This document shows, piece after piece, positions 29,855 to 38,610 of a DNA stretch of 64,000 nucleotides. This stretch comes from Cycloclasticus sp. (lineage in GTDB: Bacteria > Pseudomonadota > Gammaproteobacteria > Methylococcales > Cycloclasticaceae), in assembly GCA_002733135.1 (NCBI GenBank), contig NVUJ01000002.1, forward strand, positions 124,001 through 188,000, read 5' to 3'. The translations under genes and the position numbers were made by a program. Within the stretch, counting starts at the first letter, position 1, and each line of letters begins with the position of its first letter. A model generated the notes under the pieces. The model was not told the origin of the DNA. It searched no databases and was given only the letters and a program-made list of their open reading frames with translations.

Positions 29855-31120
29855 ATGGATTTTAAAATAGCCGTTATCGGGCTTGGCTACGTGGGTTTGC
29901 CGTTATCAGTGGAGTTTGGCAAACAATATCCTACGGTTGGTTTTGATATTAATGAGTCGAGAATAGATGAACTTAATAAAGGTATTGACGCTACGTTAGA
30001 GACCTCAGCTGACGAAATTAAGAGTTCTAATCAATTGAGCTTTACACTTAATCCTGAGGAGCTCTCTGGATGTAATGTGTACATTATTACAGTGCCTACG
30101 CCAATTGATAATGGCAATAACCCAAATTTAACGCCCGTTAAAGAGGCGACAAAAACAGTGGCGTCAGTGTTATCAGTTGGCGATATTATTATTTATGAAT
30201 CCACGGTATATCCCGGTGCAACAGAGGAAGTCTGCGTGCCTATTCTTGAGAAAATATCTGGCCTTGTTTTTAATCAAGACTTTTTTTGTGGGTACAGCCC
30301 AGAACGAATTAACCCAGGTGACAAAAAGCGAACCTTAACATCTATAACTAAAGTTACTTCCGGCTCGACGCCTGAAATATTAGAAACGGTGGATACTCTA
30401 TACCAGTCCATCATTTCAGCCGGCACGCACAAAGTGAGTAGCATGAAAGTGGCTGAGGCATCCAAGGTGATTGAGAACATACAACGAGATACGAATATTG
30501 CGCTGGTTAATGAATTAGCGCTTATCTTTAATCGAATTGGAATTGATACTGAAGAAGTGTTGGAAGCCGCGGGTACCAAATGGAACTTTTTGCCGTTTAG
30601 ACCGGGATTAGTAGGTGGGCATTGCATAGGTGTCGATCCGTATTATTTGGTGCATAAGGCTGAAACACTGGGATATCACCCGCAATTAATTGCTGCTGGC
30701 CGACGAATCAATGACAATATGGGTTCGTTTGTCGTTAGCGAAGTGGTGAAATTGATGGCGTCTAAATACATTAATGTGGTGGATGCAAGAATCTTAATCA
30801 TGGGGCTGTCATTTAAAGAAAACTGTCCGGATTTAAGAAACACACGTGTTATTGAAATGGTGGGTGAGTTAGAGCAGTGTAATGCGGATGTGGATGTTTG
30901 GGACCCTTGGGTGAACGCCGAAGAGGTAAAAAAAGAATACAAACTTAATTTAATAGAGCAACCTGCGAACGCGAGTTACGACGCTATTATTATTGCTGTA
31001 TCGCATGAGCAATTTCGAGCACTTGGTGCGTCTAACATTCATGCTTTCGGAAAAACCGATCATGTGCTTTATGATATCAAGTACTTGCTGAAAGTAGGCG
31101 AGTCAGATGGGCGTTTATAG
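29855..31120 (+). CDS. UDP-N-acetyl-hexosamine 6-dehydrogenase (TviB/WbpO type)
   Basis: This enzyme oxidises the C6 of UDP-GlcNAc or UDP-GalNAc to the uronic acid, using two NAD+. The N-terminal Rossmann motif is AVIGLGYVGLPLSVEFG, the middle ITVPTPID and ESTVYPGATEE are family-typical, and the catalytic Cys lies in GGHCIGVDPYYL. The C-terminal domain has MGLSFKENCPDLRNTRV. Its 421 aa and motif set fit TviB/WbpO. No epimerase or glycosyltransferase genes are adjacent, so the polysaccharide it serves must be made from genes elsewhere. It follows the SDR gene after 20 bases with no obvious functional link. Confidence 0.9.
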   Translation: MDFKIAVIGLGYVGLPLSVEFGKQYPTVGFDINESRIDELNKGIDATLETSADEIKSSNQLSFTLNPEELSGCNVYIITVPTPIDNGNNPNLTPVKEATKTVASVLSVGDIIIYESTVYPGATEEVCVPILEKISGLVFNQDFFCGYSPERINPGDKKRTLTSITKVTSGSTPEILETVDTLYQSIISAGTHKVSSMKVAEASKVIENIQRDTNIALVNELALIFNRIGIDTEEVLEAAGTKWNFLPFRPGLVGGHCIGVDPYYLVHKAETLGYHPQLIAAGRRINDNMGSFVVSEVVKLMASKYINVVDARILIMGLSFKENCPDLRNTRVIEMVGELEQCNADVDVWDPWVNAEEVKKEYKLNLIEQPANASYDAIIIAVSHEQFRALGASNIHAFGKTDHVLYDIKYLLKVGESDGRL

Positions 31121-31205
31121 CGCGCTTTAATACCCTTAATTATGTTGCAAACTCTAACGATGGGCATTAGGCTTGTCCCTCGTATCCTATTGAACATTCC
31201 AAACC

Positions 31206-33416
31206 GTGTCTAAAAAGAAAAACCCCAAAAAAGAGATGCTAGATTTAAGCGATGAAGAGCTGATCAGTAAATCACAATTGCTTAGCTTTTTGGCTGATCA
31301 AAAGCGTCCGCAAGGTTGGATAGATATCTCTTCTGGTTTAGGTGTTCAGAGTAAGAAAGAGAAAAAGTCCTTGTCACACCATTTATCAGGGATGCTGAAA
31401 TCAGGCGAGTTAATATTTAACCGAAAAGAACAATACTGTTTGGTTCAGCAGAGTGACCTTGAAGCAGGTGTGGTGATTGGCCACGCAGATGGATTTGGTT
31501 TTTTGAAACGCGATGCCGGTGGGGACGATATGTTTATACCTCCACGGGAGATGCGTGCGCTCATTAATGGTGATCGCGTTGTTGCAAGCAGGGGGAAGCT
31601 CAATCGCCAAGGCAAAATAGAAGCTCGAATAGTTGAAGTATTGGAGCGAAAAGTTAACACCGTGGTGGGCCGGTTTTTTGATGTACAGGGTGTTTTTCAC
31701 GTTGAAGCGGAAAACAAACGCATATTCCAACATATCTTCATTCCACTAGATTCAATTGCGAATGCTAAAGACGGCCAAATTGTGATGGCAAAAATCACGC
31801 ACTACCCTACATCGCGCACACAAGCGATAGGCAAGGTTGTTGAAGTGATGGGTGAACACATGGCGCCCGGCATGGAAATAGACATGGCAATTCGTTCGTA
31901 TGATTTGCCGCACGTCTGGTCTCAGTCTGTATTGAACGAGGCTGAGTGTTTTAGTGCTGAGGTTGGTGATGTTGATTTAACGGATAGAAAAGACCTGAGA
32001 AACCTACCCTTTGTTACCATCGATGGCGCCGATGCGCGAGATTTTGATGACGCTGTGTTTTGCAAAAAAACGACGAAGGGTTGGACGTTATATGTGGCTA
32101 TCGCTGATGTGGCACACTATGTAAAAACAGATAGTGCGCTAGATAAAGAAGCTTATGAGCGAGGAAATTCTGTTTACTTTCCCGAGCAAGTTATTCCCAT
32201 GTTGCCGGAAGTGCTATCAAACGGTCTATGTAGTTTGAATCCGCAAGTAGATCGTTTATGTATGGTTTGCGAAATGAAGGTGGACCAGCAAGGTGTGGTG
32301 ACGGCGTCTACCTTTTATCAAGCGGTGATGTATTCACATGCTCGGCTGACGTATGACGAAGTGGGTTCAATCTTTGAAAAAACTGCGCCTGACTTAATTA
32401 AGAAACATAAAAAACTATTGCCGGATTTGAGTGCCTTGCACGCGCTCTACGATGTGATGAAAGTGGCGGCAGAGGCGCGTGGGCAGTTGGAGTTCGATTC
32501 GTTTGAAACACGATTTGTTTTCGATAAAGCTAGAAAAATAAAAGCCATTGAGCCCGTCGTTAGGCACGATGCGCATAAACTGATTGAAGTGTTTATGATT
32601 GCCGCGAATGCATCAACAGCTGAATTTTTAGTAAACGCTAAAATGCCTAATTTATTACGTATTCACGAAGGACCGAGCGTTGATCGCTTGTTGAAATTAA
32701 GAGGTTTTCTGTCGGAGTTAGGCTTGAGCTTGGAGGGTGGGGAAAAGCCCACGCCACATCACTATAAACAGCTTATCGCTAGTATTCAAAACAGGCCTGA
32801 CTCACACTTAATTGAAACCGTTATGTTACGTTCTATGTCTCAGGCTATGTACAGCCCGGAACAGCATGGACACTTTGGTTTGGCCTTAGATTTATATGCG
32901 CATTTCACGTCACCCATAAGGCGGTATCCAGATTTACTTACGCATCGAGCCATTAAGCACGTTATCCAAGGTTCAAAGCCGAGTAAATTTAAATACTCAG
33001 ATACAGATATGGTGAGTTTTGGTGAGCATTGCTCACATTGTAATCGCCGTGCAGACGAAGCAACGCGAGACGTAGAAAACTGGCTTAAGTGTGAGTTTAT
33101 GATGGATAAAATCGGTTATGAGTTTACAGGTGTCGTGTCGTCTGTTACGTCGTTTGGTTTATTTGTGGAATTAGACGAAGTATTTATCGACGGGCTTGTT
33201 CATGTGACGGCGTTGGGTAATGATTATTATCATTTTGATGCTGCAAAGCATCGGTTACTGGGTGAAAGAACCAATCAATCATACCGCTTAGGCGATCGTT
33301 TGAAGGTGAAAGTCGTTAAGGTTAATTTAGAAGATAAGAAAATTGACTTGGCGCTTGTCGGCGCAGACATAAAACAACGGGGTGCCGTTTCTCTTAAAAA
33401 GAAGAAAAGACGGTAA
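31206..33416 (+). CDS. rnr: Ribonuclease R
   Basis: RNase R is a 3'-5' exoribonuclease that degrades structured RNA and helps rRNA quality control and mRNA turnover. The 736-aa protein has a lysine-rich N-terminus with a winged-helix region, two cold-shock domains (VVIGHADGFGFLKRDAGGDDMFIP), the catalytic RNB domain with VTIDGADARDFDDAV carrying the metal-binding aspartates, HFTSPIRRYPDLLTHRAI, an S1 domain (FTGVVSSVTSFGLFVELDEVFIDGLVHV) and a basic tail (SLKKKKRR). The start is a GTG. The stop and the rlmB start overlap (TAATG), the usual rnr-rlmB coupling. Confidence 0.97.
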   Translation: MSKKKNPKKEMLDLSDEELISKSQLLSFLADQKRPQGWIDISSGLGVQSKKEKKSLSHHLSGMLKSGELIFNRKEQYCLVQQSDLEAGVVIGHADGFGFLKRDAGGDDMFIPPREMRALINGDRVVASRGKLNRQGKIEARIVEVLERKVNTVVGRFFDVQGVFHVEAENKRIFQHIFIPLDSIANAKDGQIVMAKITHYPTSRTQAIGKVVEVMGEHMAPGMEIDMAIRSYDLPHVWSQSVLNEAECFSAEVGDVDLTDRKDLRNLPFVTIDGADARDFDDAVFCKKTTKGWTLYVAIADVAHYVKTDSALDKEAYERGNSVYFPEQVIPMLPEVLSNGLCSLNPQVDRLCMVCEMKVDQQGVVTASTFYQAVMYSHARLTYDEVGSIFEKTAPDLIKKHKKLLPDLSALHALYDVMKVAAEARGQLEFDSFETRFVFDKARKIKAIEPVVRHDAHKLIEVFMIAANASTAEFLVNAKMPNLLRIHEGPSVDRLLKLRGFLSELGLSLEGGEKPTPHHYKQLIASIQNRPDSHLIETVMLRSMSQAMYSPEQHGHFGLALDLYAHFTSPIRRYPDLLTHRAIKHVIQGSKPSKFKYSDTDMVSFGEHCSHCNRRADEATRDVENWLKCEFMMDKIGYEFTGVVSSVTSFGLFVELDEVFIDGLVHVTALGNDYYHFDAAKHRLLGERTNQSYRLGDRLKVKVVKVNLEDKKIDLALVGADIKQRGAVSLKKKKRR

Positions 33417-34174
33417 TGGCAGATATTCATACAGTTTACGGGATTCATTCGGTCCAAGCGTTATTAAACGGTGGCGCTGAAAGGATTATTAATGTCTGGT
33501 TGGATGGCCAACGTAACGACGAAAAACTGCAAGATATTAAAAAGGGCATTAATAACTTAGGATTACGTATTGAGTACGCAGACAAAAAAACATTAGAAAA
33601 AATTTCTAATGGCGGTAATCACCAGGGGGTTATCGTGTCGGTTAAATTGCCGCAAGAATTTACAGAAGAAGCATTAAAAAAATCATTAAAGAACAAAGAA
33701 GGCAATGCATTTTATTTGGTGTTGGACCAAGTCACAGACCCACATAACCTAGGGGCCTGTCTACGAACAGCGTTAGCTGCTGGTGTACAGGGTATTATCG
33801 TACCCAAAGATAATGCCTGTCGCTTGAATGCGACGGTATGTAAAGTCGCTAGTGGTGCCGCAGAAATTTTACCTGTTTACCGTGTGACTAATTTAGTGAG
33901 AACGCTAAAGTGGTTAAAAGCTGAGGGTGTTTGGTTGACGGGTGCCGCAGGGGAGGTGGAGCAAACTATTTATGACGCCGATTTAAGCGGTTCGGTTGCT
34001 ATTGTGATGGGTGCTGAAGGTAGGGGTTTGAGGCAATTAACTCAGCAACATTGTGATCAGTTAGTTAAAATCCCAATGTCTGAGAAGGTTGAGAGCCTGA
34101 ATGTATCTGTTGCAACGGGCGTAATTTTGTACGAAGTTGTCAGACAAAATGCCATAAAAAGCCAACACACCTAA
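33416..34174 (+). CDS. rlmB: 23S rRNA (guanosine-2'-O-)-methyltransferase RlmB
   Basis: RlmB methylates the 2'-O of G2251 in 23S rRNA (E. coli numbering). The 252-aa SpoU-family protein has an N-terminal substrate-binding domain (YGIHSVQALLNGG) and the knotted SAM-binding domain with LDQVTDPHNLGACLRTALAAG, IVMGAEGRGLRQLT and IPMSEKVESLNVSVATGVILYE. It shares one base with the rnr stop codon. Confidence 0.96.
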   Translation: MADIHTVYGIHSVQALLNGGAERIINVWLDGQRNDEKLQDIKKGINNLGLRIEYADKKTLEKISNGGNHQGVIVSVKLPQEFTEEALKKSLKNKEGNAFYLVLDQVTDPHNLGACLRTALAAGVQGIIVPKDNACRLNATVCKVASGAAEILPVYRVTNLVRTLKWLKAEGVWLTGAAGEVEQTIYDADLSGSVAIVMGAEGRGLRQLTQQHCDQLVKIPMSEKVESLNVSVATGVILYEVVRQNAIKSQHT

Positions 34175-34203
34175 ACTTTAATGATATTAACCGAGATTTA
34201 AAC

Positions 34204-34737
34204 ATGCCGTCCATAACCTATATTTTACGAAAAATAGATATACTCGAATTTAATGAATACCATGCCAAAATGAACAGTGCATACGGTAACAGCATAAAGC
34301 GCCATCAAATGATTTGGCCTGGTGTGGTCGTTCTAATCGCGTTTTTTATAGTGATGTCTACAGAAAAGGCGCAAACCGGTATGTACCTACTTGTAGCAGC
34401 TTTTGTTTGGTCGTTAATGATTCCAGCATGGTTAAAAAAACGCTTTCATCAGCATGTTCTAGAGCAATTACCTGAAGAGGATATCCAGAAGGTAATAGGC
34501 GAATACAGCCTTAAAGTAACGGAAGAGGGTTTGTTGGAAACCAGCCCATCAGGCGAGGAATTGATTGACTGGAGTAGTATTATTAAAATAGAGCAGTCGA
34601 AGCACCATACTTACCTTTATATGGGCGAAAGCTCGGCAATAACTATTCCTACAGAAATGCTTTCAGAAGAAAGTGACTTTAAGGAATTTTATGACGGCGT
34701 GGTGACGGCAGTAAAGACAGCTAATGGTACAAATTAA
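34204..34737 (+). CDS. Membrane protein with YcxB-like C-terminal domain
   Basis: A 177-aa protein of unknown function. Two adjacent hydrophobic segments (about residues 38-53 and 60-76) follow a polar N-terminal stretch of about 35 residues. The C-terminal part (EYSLKVTEEGLLETSPSGEELIDWSSIIKIEQSKHHTYLYMG ... IPTEML) looks like the YcxB-like domain, a PH-like fold found in small bacterial membrane proteins. It sits between rlmB and the rpsF promoter, 29 bases after rlmB, and may be co-transcribed with rnr-rlmB. No partner or substrate is evident. Confidence 0.75.
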   Translation: MPSITYILRKIDILEFNEYHAKMNSAYGNSIKRHQMIWPGVVVLIAFFIVMSTEKAQTGMYLLVAAFVWSLMIPAWLKKRFHQHVLEQLPEEDIQKVIGEYSLKVTEEGLLETSPSGEELIDWSSIIKIEQSKHHTYLYMGESSAITIPTEMLSEESDFKEFYDGVVTAVKTANGTN

Positions 34738-34741
34738 TGGC

Positions 34742-34770
34742 TTGATTTACAGGGTTTAAATCTGTAGAAT
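34742..34770 (+). promoter_or_regulatory. Sigma-70-type promoter of the rpsF operon
   Basis: TTGATT and TAGAAT are separated by 17 bases. The predicted leader is about 80 nt and contains a TTGTAG/CTACAA hairpin (34784-34789/34802-34807) and a smaller GATTA/TAATC hairpin before the AAGGAG ribosome-binding site. S6:S18 leader autoregulation is known in many bacteria, but I could not find its conserved CCG bulge here. Confidence 0.65.
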
Positions 34771-34858
34771 CGCGCGTTCGAAATTGTAGCTATTTGTATA
34801 ACTACAAACCTTGCTTCACCTATAAAGATTAGGGAGGCTTAATCCATAAGGAGAAAAA

Positions 34859-35299
34859 ATGAGACATTACGAAGTTGTATTTTTGGTGCATCCGGACCAA
34901 AGCGCGCAGGTTCCTGCGATGGTTGAGCGTTATAGCGTATCTATTAAAAATGTTGGTGGTAACGTTCATCGTGTAGAAGATTGGGGCAGAAGACAGCTTG
35001 CCTACCCAATTAATAAAATTCACAAAGCACATTACACATTGATGAATATCGAGTGTGATCAAAAGGGGCTTGATGAGTTAGAGAAAGCATTTCGATTTAA
35101 TGATGCAGTGATTAGAAGCATGATTATGCGCCGTGACGAAGCTGAAACAGCTGAAACGGTATTAGTTAAATTGAAAGAAAACAAGGTTAATGCTGAAAAA
35201 AGGCCAAGTACTAAACCAGTTGAAGCACCTGCGGCAGCCGTAGTCGAAAAAACTGAAGAAGCTACCACAGAGCCTGCTGCAACAGAAGCTACAGAATAA
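34859..35299 (+). CDS. rpsF: 30S ribosomal protein S6
   Basis: S6 is a small-subunit protein that pairs with S18 on 16S r[28 protein letters not shown] is diagnostic, and [20 protein letters not shown] and [13 protein letters not shown] follow. The core ends near residue 105. The remaining 40 residues form a low-complexity tail rich in Ala, Glu, Thr and Pro, longer than in most homologues but of a kind common in proteobacteria; the E. coli S6 tail is also acidic through added glutamates. rpsR follows after 33 bases. Confidence 0.97.
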   Translation: MRHYEVVFLVHPDQSAQVPAMVERYSVSIKNVGGNVHRVEDWGRRQLAYPINKIHKAHYTLMNIECDQKGLDELEKAFRFNDAVIRSMIMRRDEAETAETVLVKLKENKVNAEKRPSTKPVEAPAAAVVEKTEEATTEPAATEATE

Positions 35300-35332
35300 A
35301 GCATCGGCATTACAATAAATTAAGGAATAAAC

Positions 35333-35569
35333 ATGGCATTTGATAAAGGTTTTAGACGTCCGCGTTACTGCAAATTTACAGCAGAAAACGTTAAAGAAAT
35401 CGATTACAAAGATTTAGATACGTTAAAAGAATATATGACAGAAACAGGAAAAATTATGCCTGCGCGTGTTACTGGTGTAAAAGCAAAGTACCAACGCCAG
35501 TTAACCGCAGCCATTAAAAGAGCTCGTTTTCTTTCATTGATTCCGTATTGCGACGCACACGAACGTTAA
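35333..35569 (+). CDS. rpsR: 30S ribosomal protein S18
   Basis: S18 binds 16S rRNA with S6 in the platform of the 30S subunit. The 78-aa sequence has the standard [41 protein letters not shown]... family pattern, with the basic [21 protein letters not shown] near the C-terminus. AAGGAATAA precedes the start. A strong hairpin without a T-tract lies directly after the stop. Confidence 0.97.
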   Translation: MAFDKGFRRPRYCKFTAENVKEIDYKDLDTLKEYMTETGKIMPARVTGVKAKYQRQLTAAIKRARFLSLIPYCDAHER

Positions 35570-35578
35570 AGCTGAATT

Positions 35579-35604
35579 AAGTGGATATGCTTTATTATCC
35601 ACTT
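35579..35604 (+). other. Strong hairpin after rpsR, without poly-T
   Basis: Perfect 9-bp inverted repeat AAGTGGATA/TATCCACTT with an 8-base loop, 9 bases after the rpsR stop. It is followed by CAAGG, not by T residues, so a processing or mRNA-stability element between rpsR and the next gene is more likely than an intrinsic terminator. Confidence 0.6.
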
Positions 35605-35672
35605 CAAGGAAACTTAAGCCCTTTGGGTATAAACATTTTTTTATCGCAAAGTATCGCGGGTAGCCCTTGCTT

Positions 35673-36581
35673 ATGAAGGCGTTAGCATTATTTATTATGA
35701 AGGGTGGCAGGCAAGCCACGATTGTTGTGGCAACAACGGCAATTTTGTCTTTGTTAATGCCTCCAATGGTTGTATTAAGTACCGCAGCAGTTTGTTTGGT
35801 GGGATTGCGGGAAGGTGCAGCAGATGGTTTTAGGCTCATCATTGGCGCGACGGTAGCAACGGCTTTAATTGGTTACGTTCTGCTAGGGACACCATTAGTG
35901 TCACTGAGTTATCTATGTATTATGTGGCTTCCTGCATTGTTGGTGTCGCTGGTGTTGAGAGAAACAGCTCAACTAAACAAGGCATTAGAAGGCTTGATAG
36001 TACTTGGGATGTTGGCCATTGCTGGATTTTATCTGTATATAGATAATCCAGCACAACTGTGGGCTGAAGGAATACGGGAGGTTGTTGTAAGCTTAAGCGA
36101 ACAACAAGACTTACCTGTTACTCAAACAGAGTTGCAGGAGGGCTTAGCGTTTTGGTCTCAATACGTTACGGGTGTGATTGTCGCTGGAACACTGATTAGC
36201 TTGCTAATGAGCTTGTTATTAGGAAGGTGGTGGCAAGGGTTGTTATTTAACCCAGGTGGTTTTGACGAAGAGTTTAGAAGTCTTCGCTTATTGCCGCGAG
36301 ATGGAATGCTGTTTATAGTTCTAACTGGGCTTGCGCTGTTACTAGATGGGCAGGTGTCGGAGTTATTTTGGAATTTGGATATACAAATTCTATTATTGTT
36401 TTTAATGGTAGGTATGTCGGTTGTTCACGTTATATTGAAAAATAAAAGTGGCAATCGGTTTTTGATTTTTGGTTTTTATGTAGCGGTATTTTTTGTGCCA
36501 CATTTGATGTTACCTTTAGTTGTTATTGGTTTGTCAGATGTTTGGATGAATTGGCGACAACGGTTTATAGTTAAAACCTAG
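35673..36581 (+). CDS. DUF2232 integral membrane protein
   Basis: A roughly 302-aa membrane protein of unknown function that in gammaproteobacteria is often encoded between rpsR and rplI. I count about eight hydrophobic segments spread over the chain (for example ATIVVATTAILSLLMPPMVVL, LLLFLMVGMSVVHVIL, YVAVFFVPHLMLPLVVIGL). The ATG at 35673 is preferred to the track's TTG at 35667. No catalytic motif is visible. Its place inside the S6-S18-L9 cluster suggests a housekeeping rather than accessory role, but that is inference. Confidence 0.82.
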   Translation: MKALALFIMKGGRQATIVVATTAILSLLMPPMVVLSTAAVCLVGLREGAADGFRLIIGATVATALIGYVLLGTPLVSLSYLCIMWLPALLVSLVLRETAQLNKALEGLIVLGMLAIAGFYLYIDNPAQLWAEGIREVVVSLSEQQDLPVTQTELQEGLAFWSQYVTGVIVAGTLISLLMSLLLGRWWQGLLFNPGGFDEEFRSLRLLPRDGMLFIVLTGLALLLDGQVSELFWNLDIQILLLFLMVGMSVVHVILKNKSGNRFLIFGFYVAVFFVPHLMLPLVVIGLSDVWMNWRQRFIVKT

Positions 36582-36616
36582 CGCTGGAATATTTTTAAAT
36601 ATATAGGGTAAGTAAG

Positions 36617-37066
36617 ATGGACGTTATTCTTCTAGAAAAAGTAGCAAATTTAGGTAACTTGGGTGACACAGTGTCAGTTAAACCTGGTTTTGGTCGTAAT
36701 TTTTTAGTACCTGGTGGTAAAGCCGTATTAGCGACACCTGAGCGTATTAAAGAGTTTGAAAAACGTAGAGTGGAACTTGAAAAAGTAGCTGCAGAGCGTC
36801 TAGCGCAAGCTCAAACAAAAGCTGAATCTGTTGAGAAGTTAAGCATAACTATTAGCCAACAGGCTGGTGAAGAAGGTAAATTATTTGGCTCAGTTGGTTT
36901 AGTAGACATTGTTAGCGCGTGTGCTGAAGCAGGCGTTGAACTAGAAAAAAATGAAATTAAATTATCTGAAGGCTCACTTCGCCAAACAGGTGAATTTGAA
37001 ATTCCTGTGCATTTGCATGCTGACGTAGTGACGTCTTTAAAAGTAGAAATTATTGCTGAAGATTAA
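36617..37066 (+). CDS. rplI: 50S ribosomal protein L9
   Basis: L9 binds 23S rRNA near the base of the L1 stalk and affects translational frame keeping. The N-terminal domain starts MDVILLEKVANLGNLGDTVSVKPGFGRNFLVPGGKA, followed by the long connecting helix (about 42-75) and a C-terminal RNA-binding domain (GKLFGSVGLVDIV, FEIPVHLHADV). Its 149 aa match the family. A strong terminator follows 18 bases after the stop. Confidence 0.98.
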   Translation: MDVILLEKVANLGNLGDTVSVKPGFGRNFLVPGGKAVLATPERIKEFEKRRVELEKVAAERLAQAQTKAESVEKLSITISQQAGEEGKLFGSVGLVDIVSACAEAGVELEKNEIKLSEGSLRQTGEFEIPVHLHADVVTSLKVEIIAED

Positions 37067-37084
37067 GTGATAGTGCTTTAATTT

Positions 37085-37117
37085 AAAGCCGGTGCATATT
37101 TGCACCGGCTTTTTTTT
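37085..37117 (+). terminator. Terminator after rplI
   Basis: Perfect 12-bp stem AAAGCCGGTGCA/TGCACCGGCTTT with loop TATT, running into a T-tract of about ten. It is one of the strongest intrinsic terminators in the window. The N-terminal extension of the dnaB ORF in the ORF track starts inside it. Confidence 0.95.
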
Positions 37118-37174
37118 GCGAAGGGAATTCGCCTTCATGTACAATCTTACTTACTTAAGCATTATTTAAATCCC

Positions 37175-38569
37175 ATGGCAGAACCACAATTTGATTACGA
37201 CATGACAGACGGGGCGGAATTGCTGCGTCTGCCACCTCACTCGTTGCAAGCTGAGCAATCAGTTCTTGGCGGTTTAATGCTCGATAACGAATGTTGGGAT
37301 ACGGTCGCCGAAAAGGTATCTGTTGAGGATTTTTATCGTAAAGACCACAAGGTGATTTTTGAAGCCATCGGGAATTTGGCTAGTAAAGATGAACCGTTTG
37401 ATGTGATTACAATTTCAGAAGTATTAGGCCAATCTGGCGAGTTGGAGAATGCGGGCGGTTTGGCTTACTTAGGAGCTCTCGCTAACGACACACCCAGTGC
37501 GGCAAATATTGGAAGTTACGCTGATATTGTTAGGCAACGTTCAGTTAGGCGTCAATTAATTCATATTGGAAATGAAATAGCTGATTCAGGCTTTGATACT
37601 GAGGGGCGTGAAATCAATACCTTACTTGATGAAGCCGAAACTAAAGTTTTTAAAATTGCTGAACAGGGGGCAAAAGGTCAAAAGGGTTTTGAACCCATTA
37701 AAGATTTGCTCGGAAAAGCTGTAGATCGTATTACTGAATTACACGAAAACCAGAATTCGTTAACGGGTGTGAGCACAGGTTTTAAAGATTTAGATGACAT
37801 GACATCGGGACTTCAGCCGTCAGATTTAATTATCGTTGCGGGCCGACCTTCGATGGGTAAAACAAGTTTTGCAATGAATATAGCAGAAAATGTCGGTATT
37901 CAAAGTGGCTTGCCGATTGCAGTTTTTAGCATGGAGATGCCTGGCGATTCGCTTGCTATGCGTATGATGTCTTCACTCGGCCGGATTGATCAACACAAGG
38001 TGCGAACTGGCCAATTAGATGACGATGAATGGCCGCGTATGCAGTCGTCTATTAATTTATTGGCAGAAGCAAAGATATTTATTGATGATACGGCTGCGCT
38101 CAGCCCCATCGAAGTAAGGGCCCGCTCTCGTCGCTTGATGAAAGAGCACGGGCAGTTAGGCTTGATAGTATTGGACTATCTCCAGTTAATGCAATCTCCT
38201 TCTAATAGTGAAAGTCGAGTCGCAGAAATTTCTGATATATCGCGCTCTTTAAAAGCCTTAGCAAAGGAGCTGAAAGTTCCTGTAGTTGCGCTCTCGCAAT
38301 TAAATCGTAATCTTGAACAACGACCTAATAAACGACCTGTTATGTCAGATCTAAGGGAGTCGGGCAGTATTGAGCAAGATGCCGATGTGATTATCTTTAT
38401 TTATCGTGATGAGGTTTATAACGAGGATTCACCCGATAAAGGCTCTGCTGAAATTATTATTGGCAAACAGCGTAATGGGCCAATTGGCAAGTGTAGATTA
38501 ACCTTTTTGGGGCAATATACGCGTTTTGAAAACTTTGCTAATGACGCTTATATTGACGATGAGTACTAG
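37175..38569 (+). CDS. dnaB: Replicative DNA helicase DnaB
   Basis: DnaB is the hexameric helicase that unwinds DNA at the replication fork. The track start at 37100 lies within the rplI terminator, so I use the ATG at 37175 (MAEPQFDYDMTDG), giving 464 aa, close to the E. coli length. The N-terminal DnaG-interacting domain (PPHSLQAEQSVLGGLMLDNECWD) precedes the RecA-like domain with Walker A GRPSMGKTSFAMNIA, LIVLDYLQLM (Walker B) and LSQLNRNLEQRPNKRPVMSDLRESGSIEQDADVI. No clear Shine-Dalgarno sequence is visible before either ATG. There is no intein. Confidence 0.97.
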   Translation: MAEPQFDYDMTDGAELLRLPPHSLQAEQSVLGGLMLDNECWDTVAEKVSVEDFYRKDHKVIFEAIGNLASKDEPFDVITISEVLGQSGELENAGGLAYLGALANDTPSAANIGSYADIVRQRSVRRQLIHIGNEIADSGFDTEGREINTLLDEAETKVFKIAEQGAKGQKGFEPIKDLLGKAVDRITELHENQNSLTGVSTGFKDLDDMTSGLQPSDLIIVAGRPSMGKTSFAMNIAENVGIQSGLPIAVFSMEMPGDSLAMRMMSSLGRIDQHKVRTGQLDDDEWPRMQSSINLLAEAKIFIDDTAALSPIEVRARSRRLMKEHGQLGLIVLDYLQLMQSPSNSESRVAEISDISRSLKALAKELKVPVVALSQLNRNLEQRPNKRPVMSDLRESGSIEQDADVIIFIYRDEVYNEDSPDKGSAEIIIGKQRNGPIGKCRLTFLGQYTRFENFANDAYIDDEY

Positions 38570-38610
38570 TCGCCTTTTCATTTTTCTGACGTTTATATAA
38601 CGAATTTCTA

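Noticed and set aside
34771-34858. S6:S18 autoregulatory leader motif upstream of rpsF
   Set aside because: Hairpins are present, but I could not find the conserved CCG bulge, so I did not list it as a separate element.
37100-37174. N-terminal extension of DnaB in the ORF track
   Set aside because: It begins inside the strong rplI terminator and matches nothing in DnaB. MAEPQFDYD at 37175 is a plausible start.
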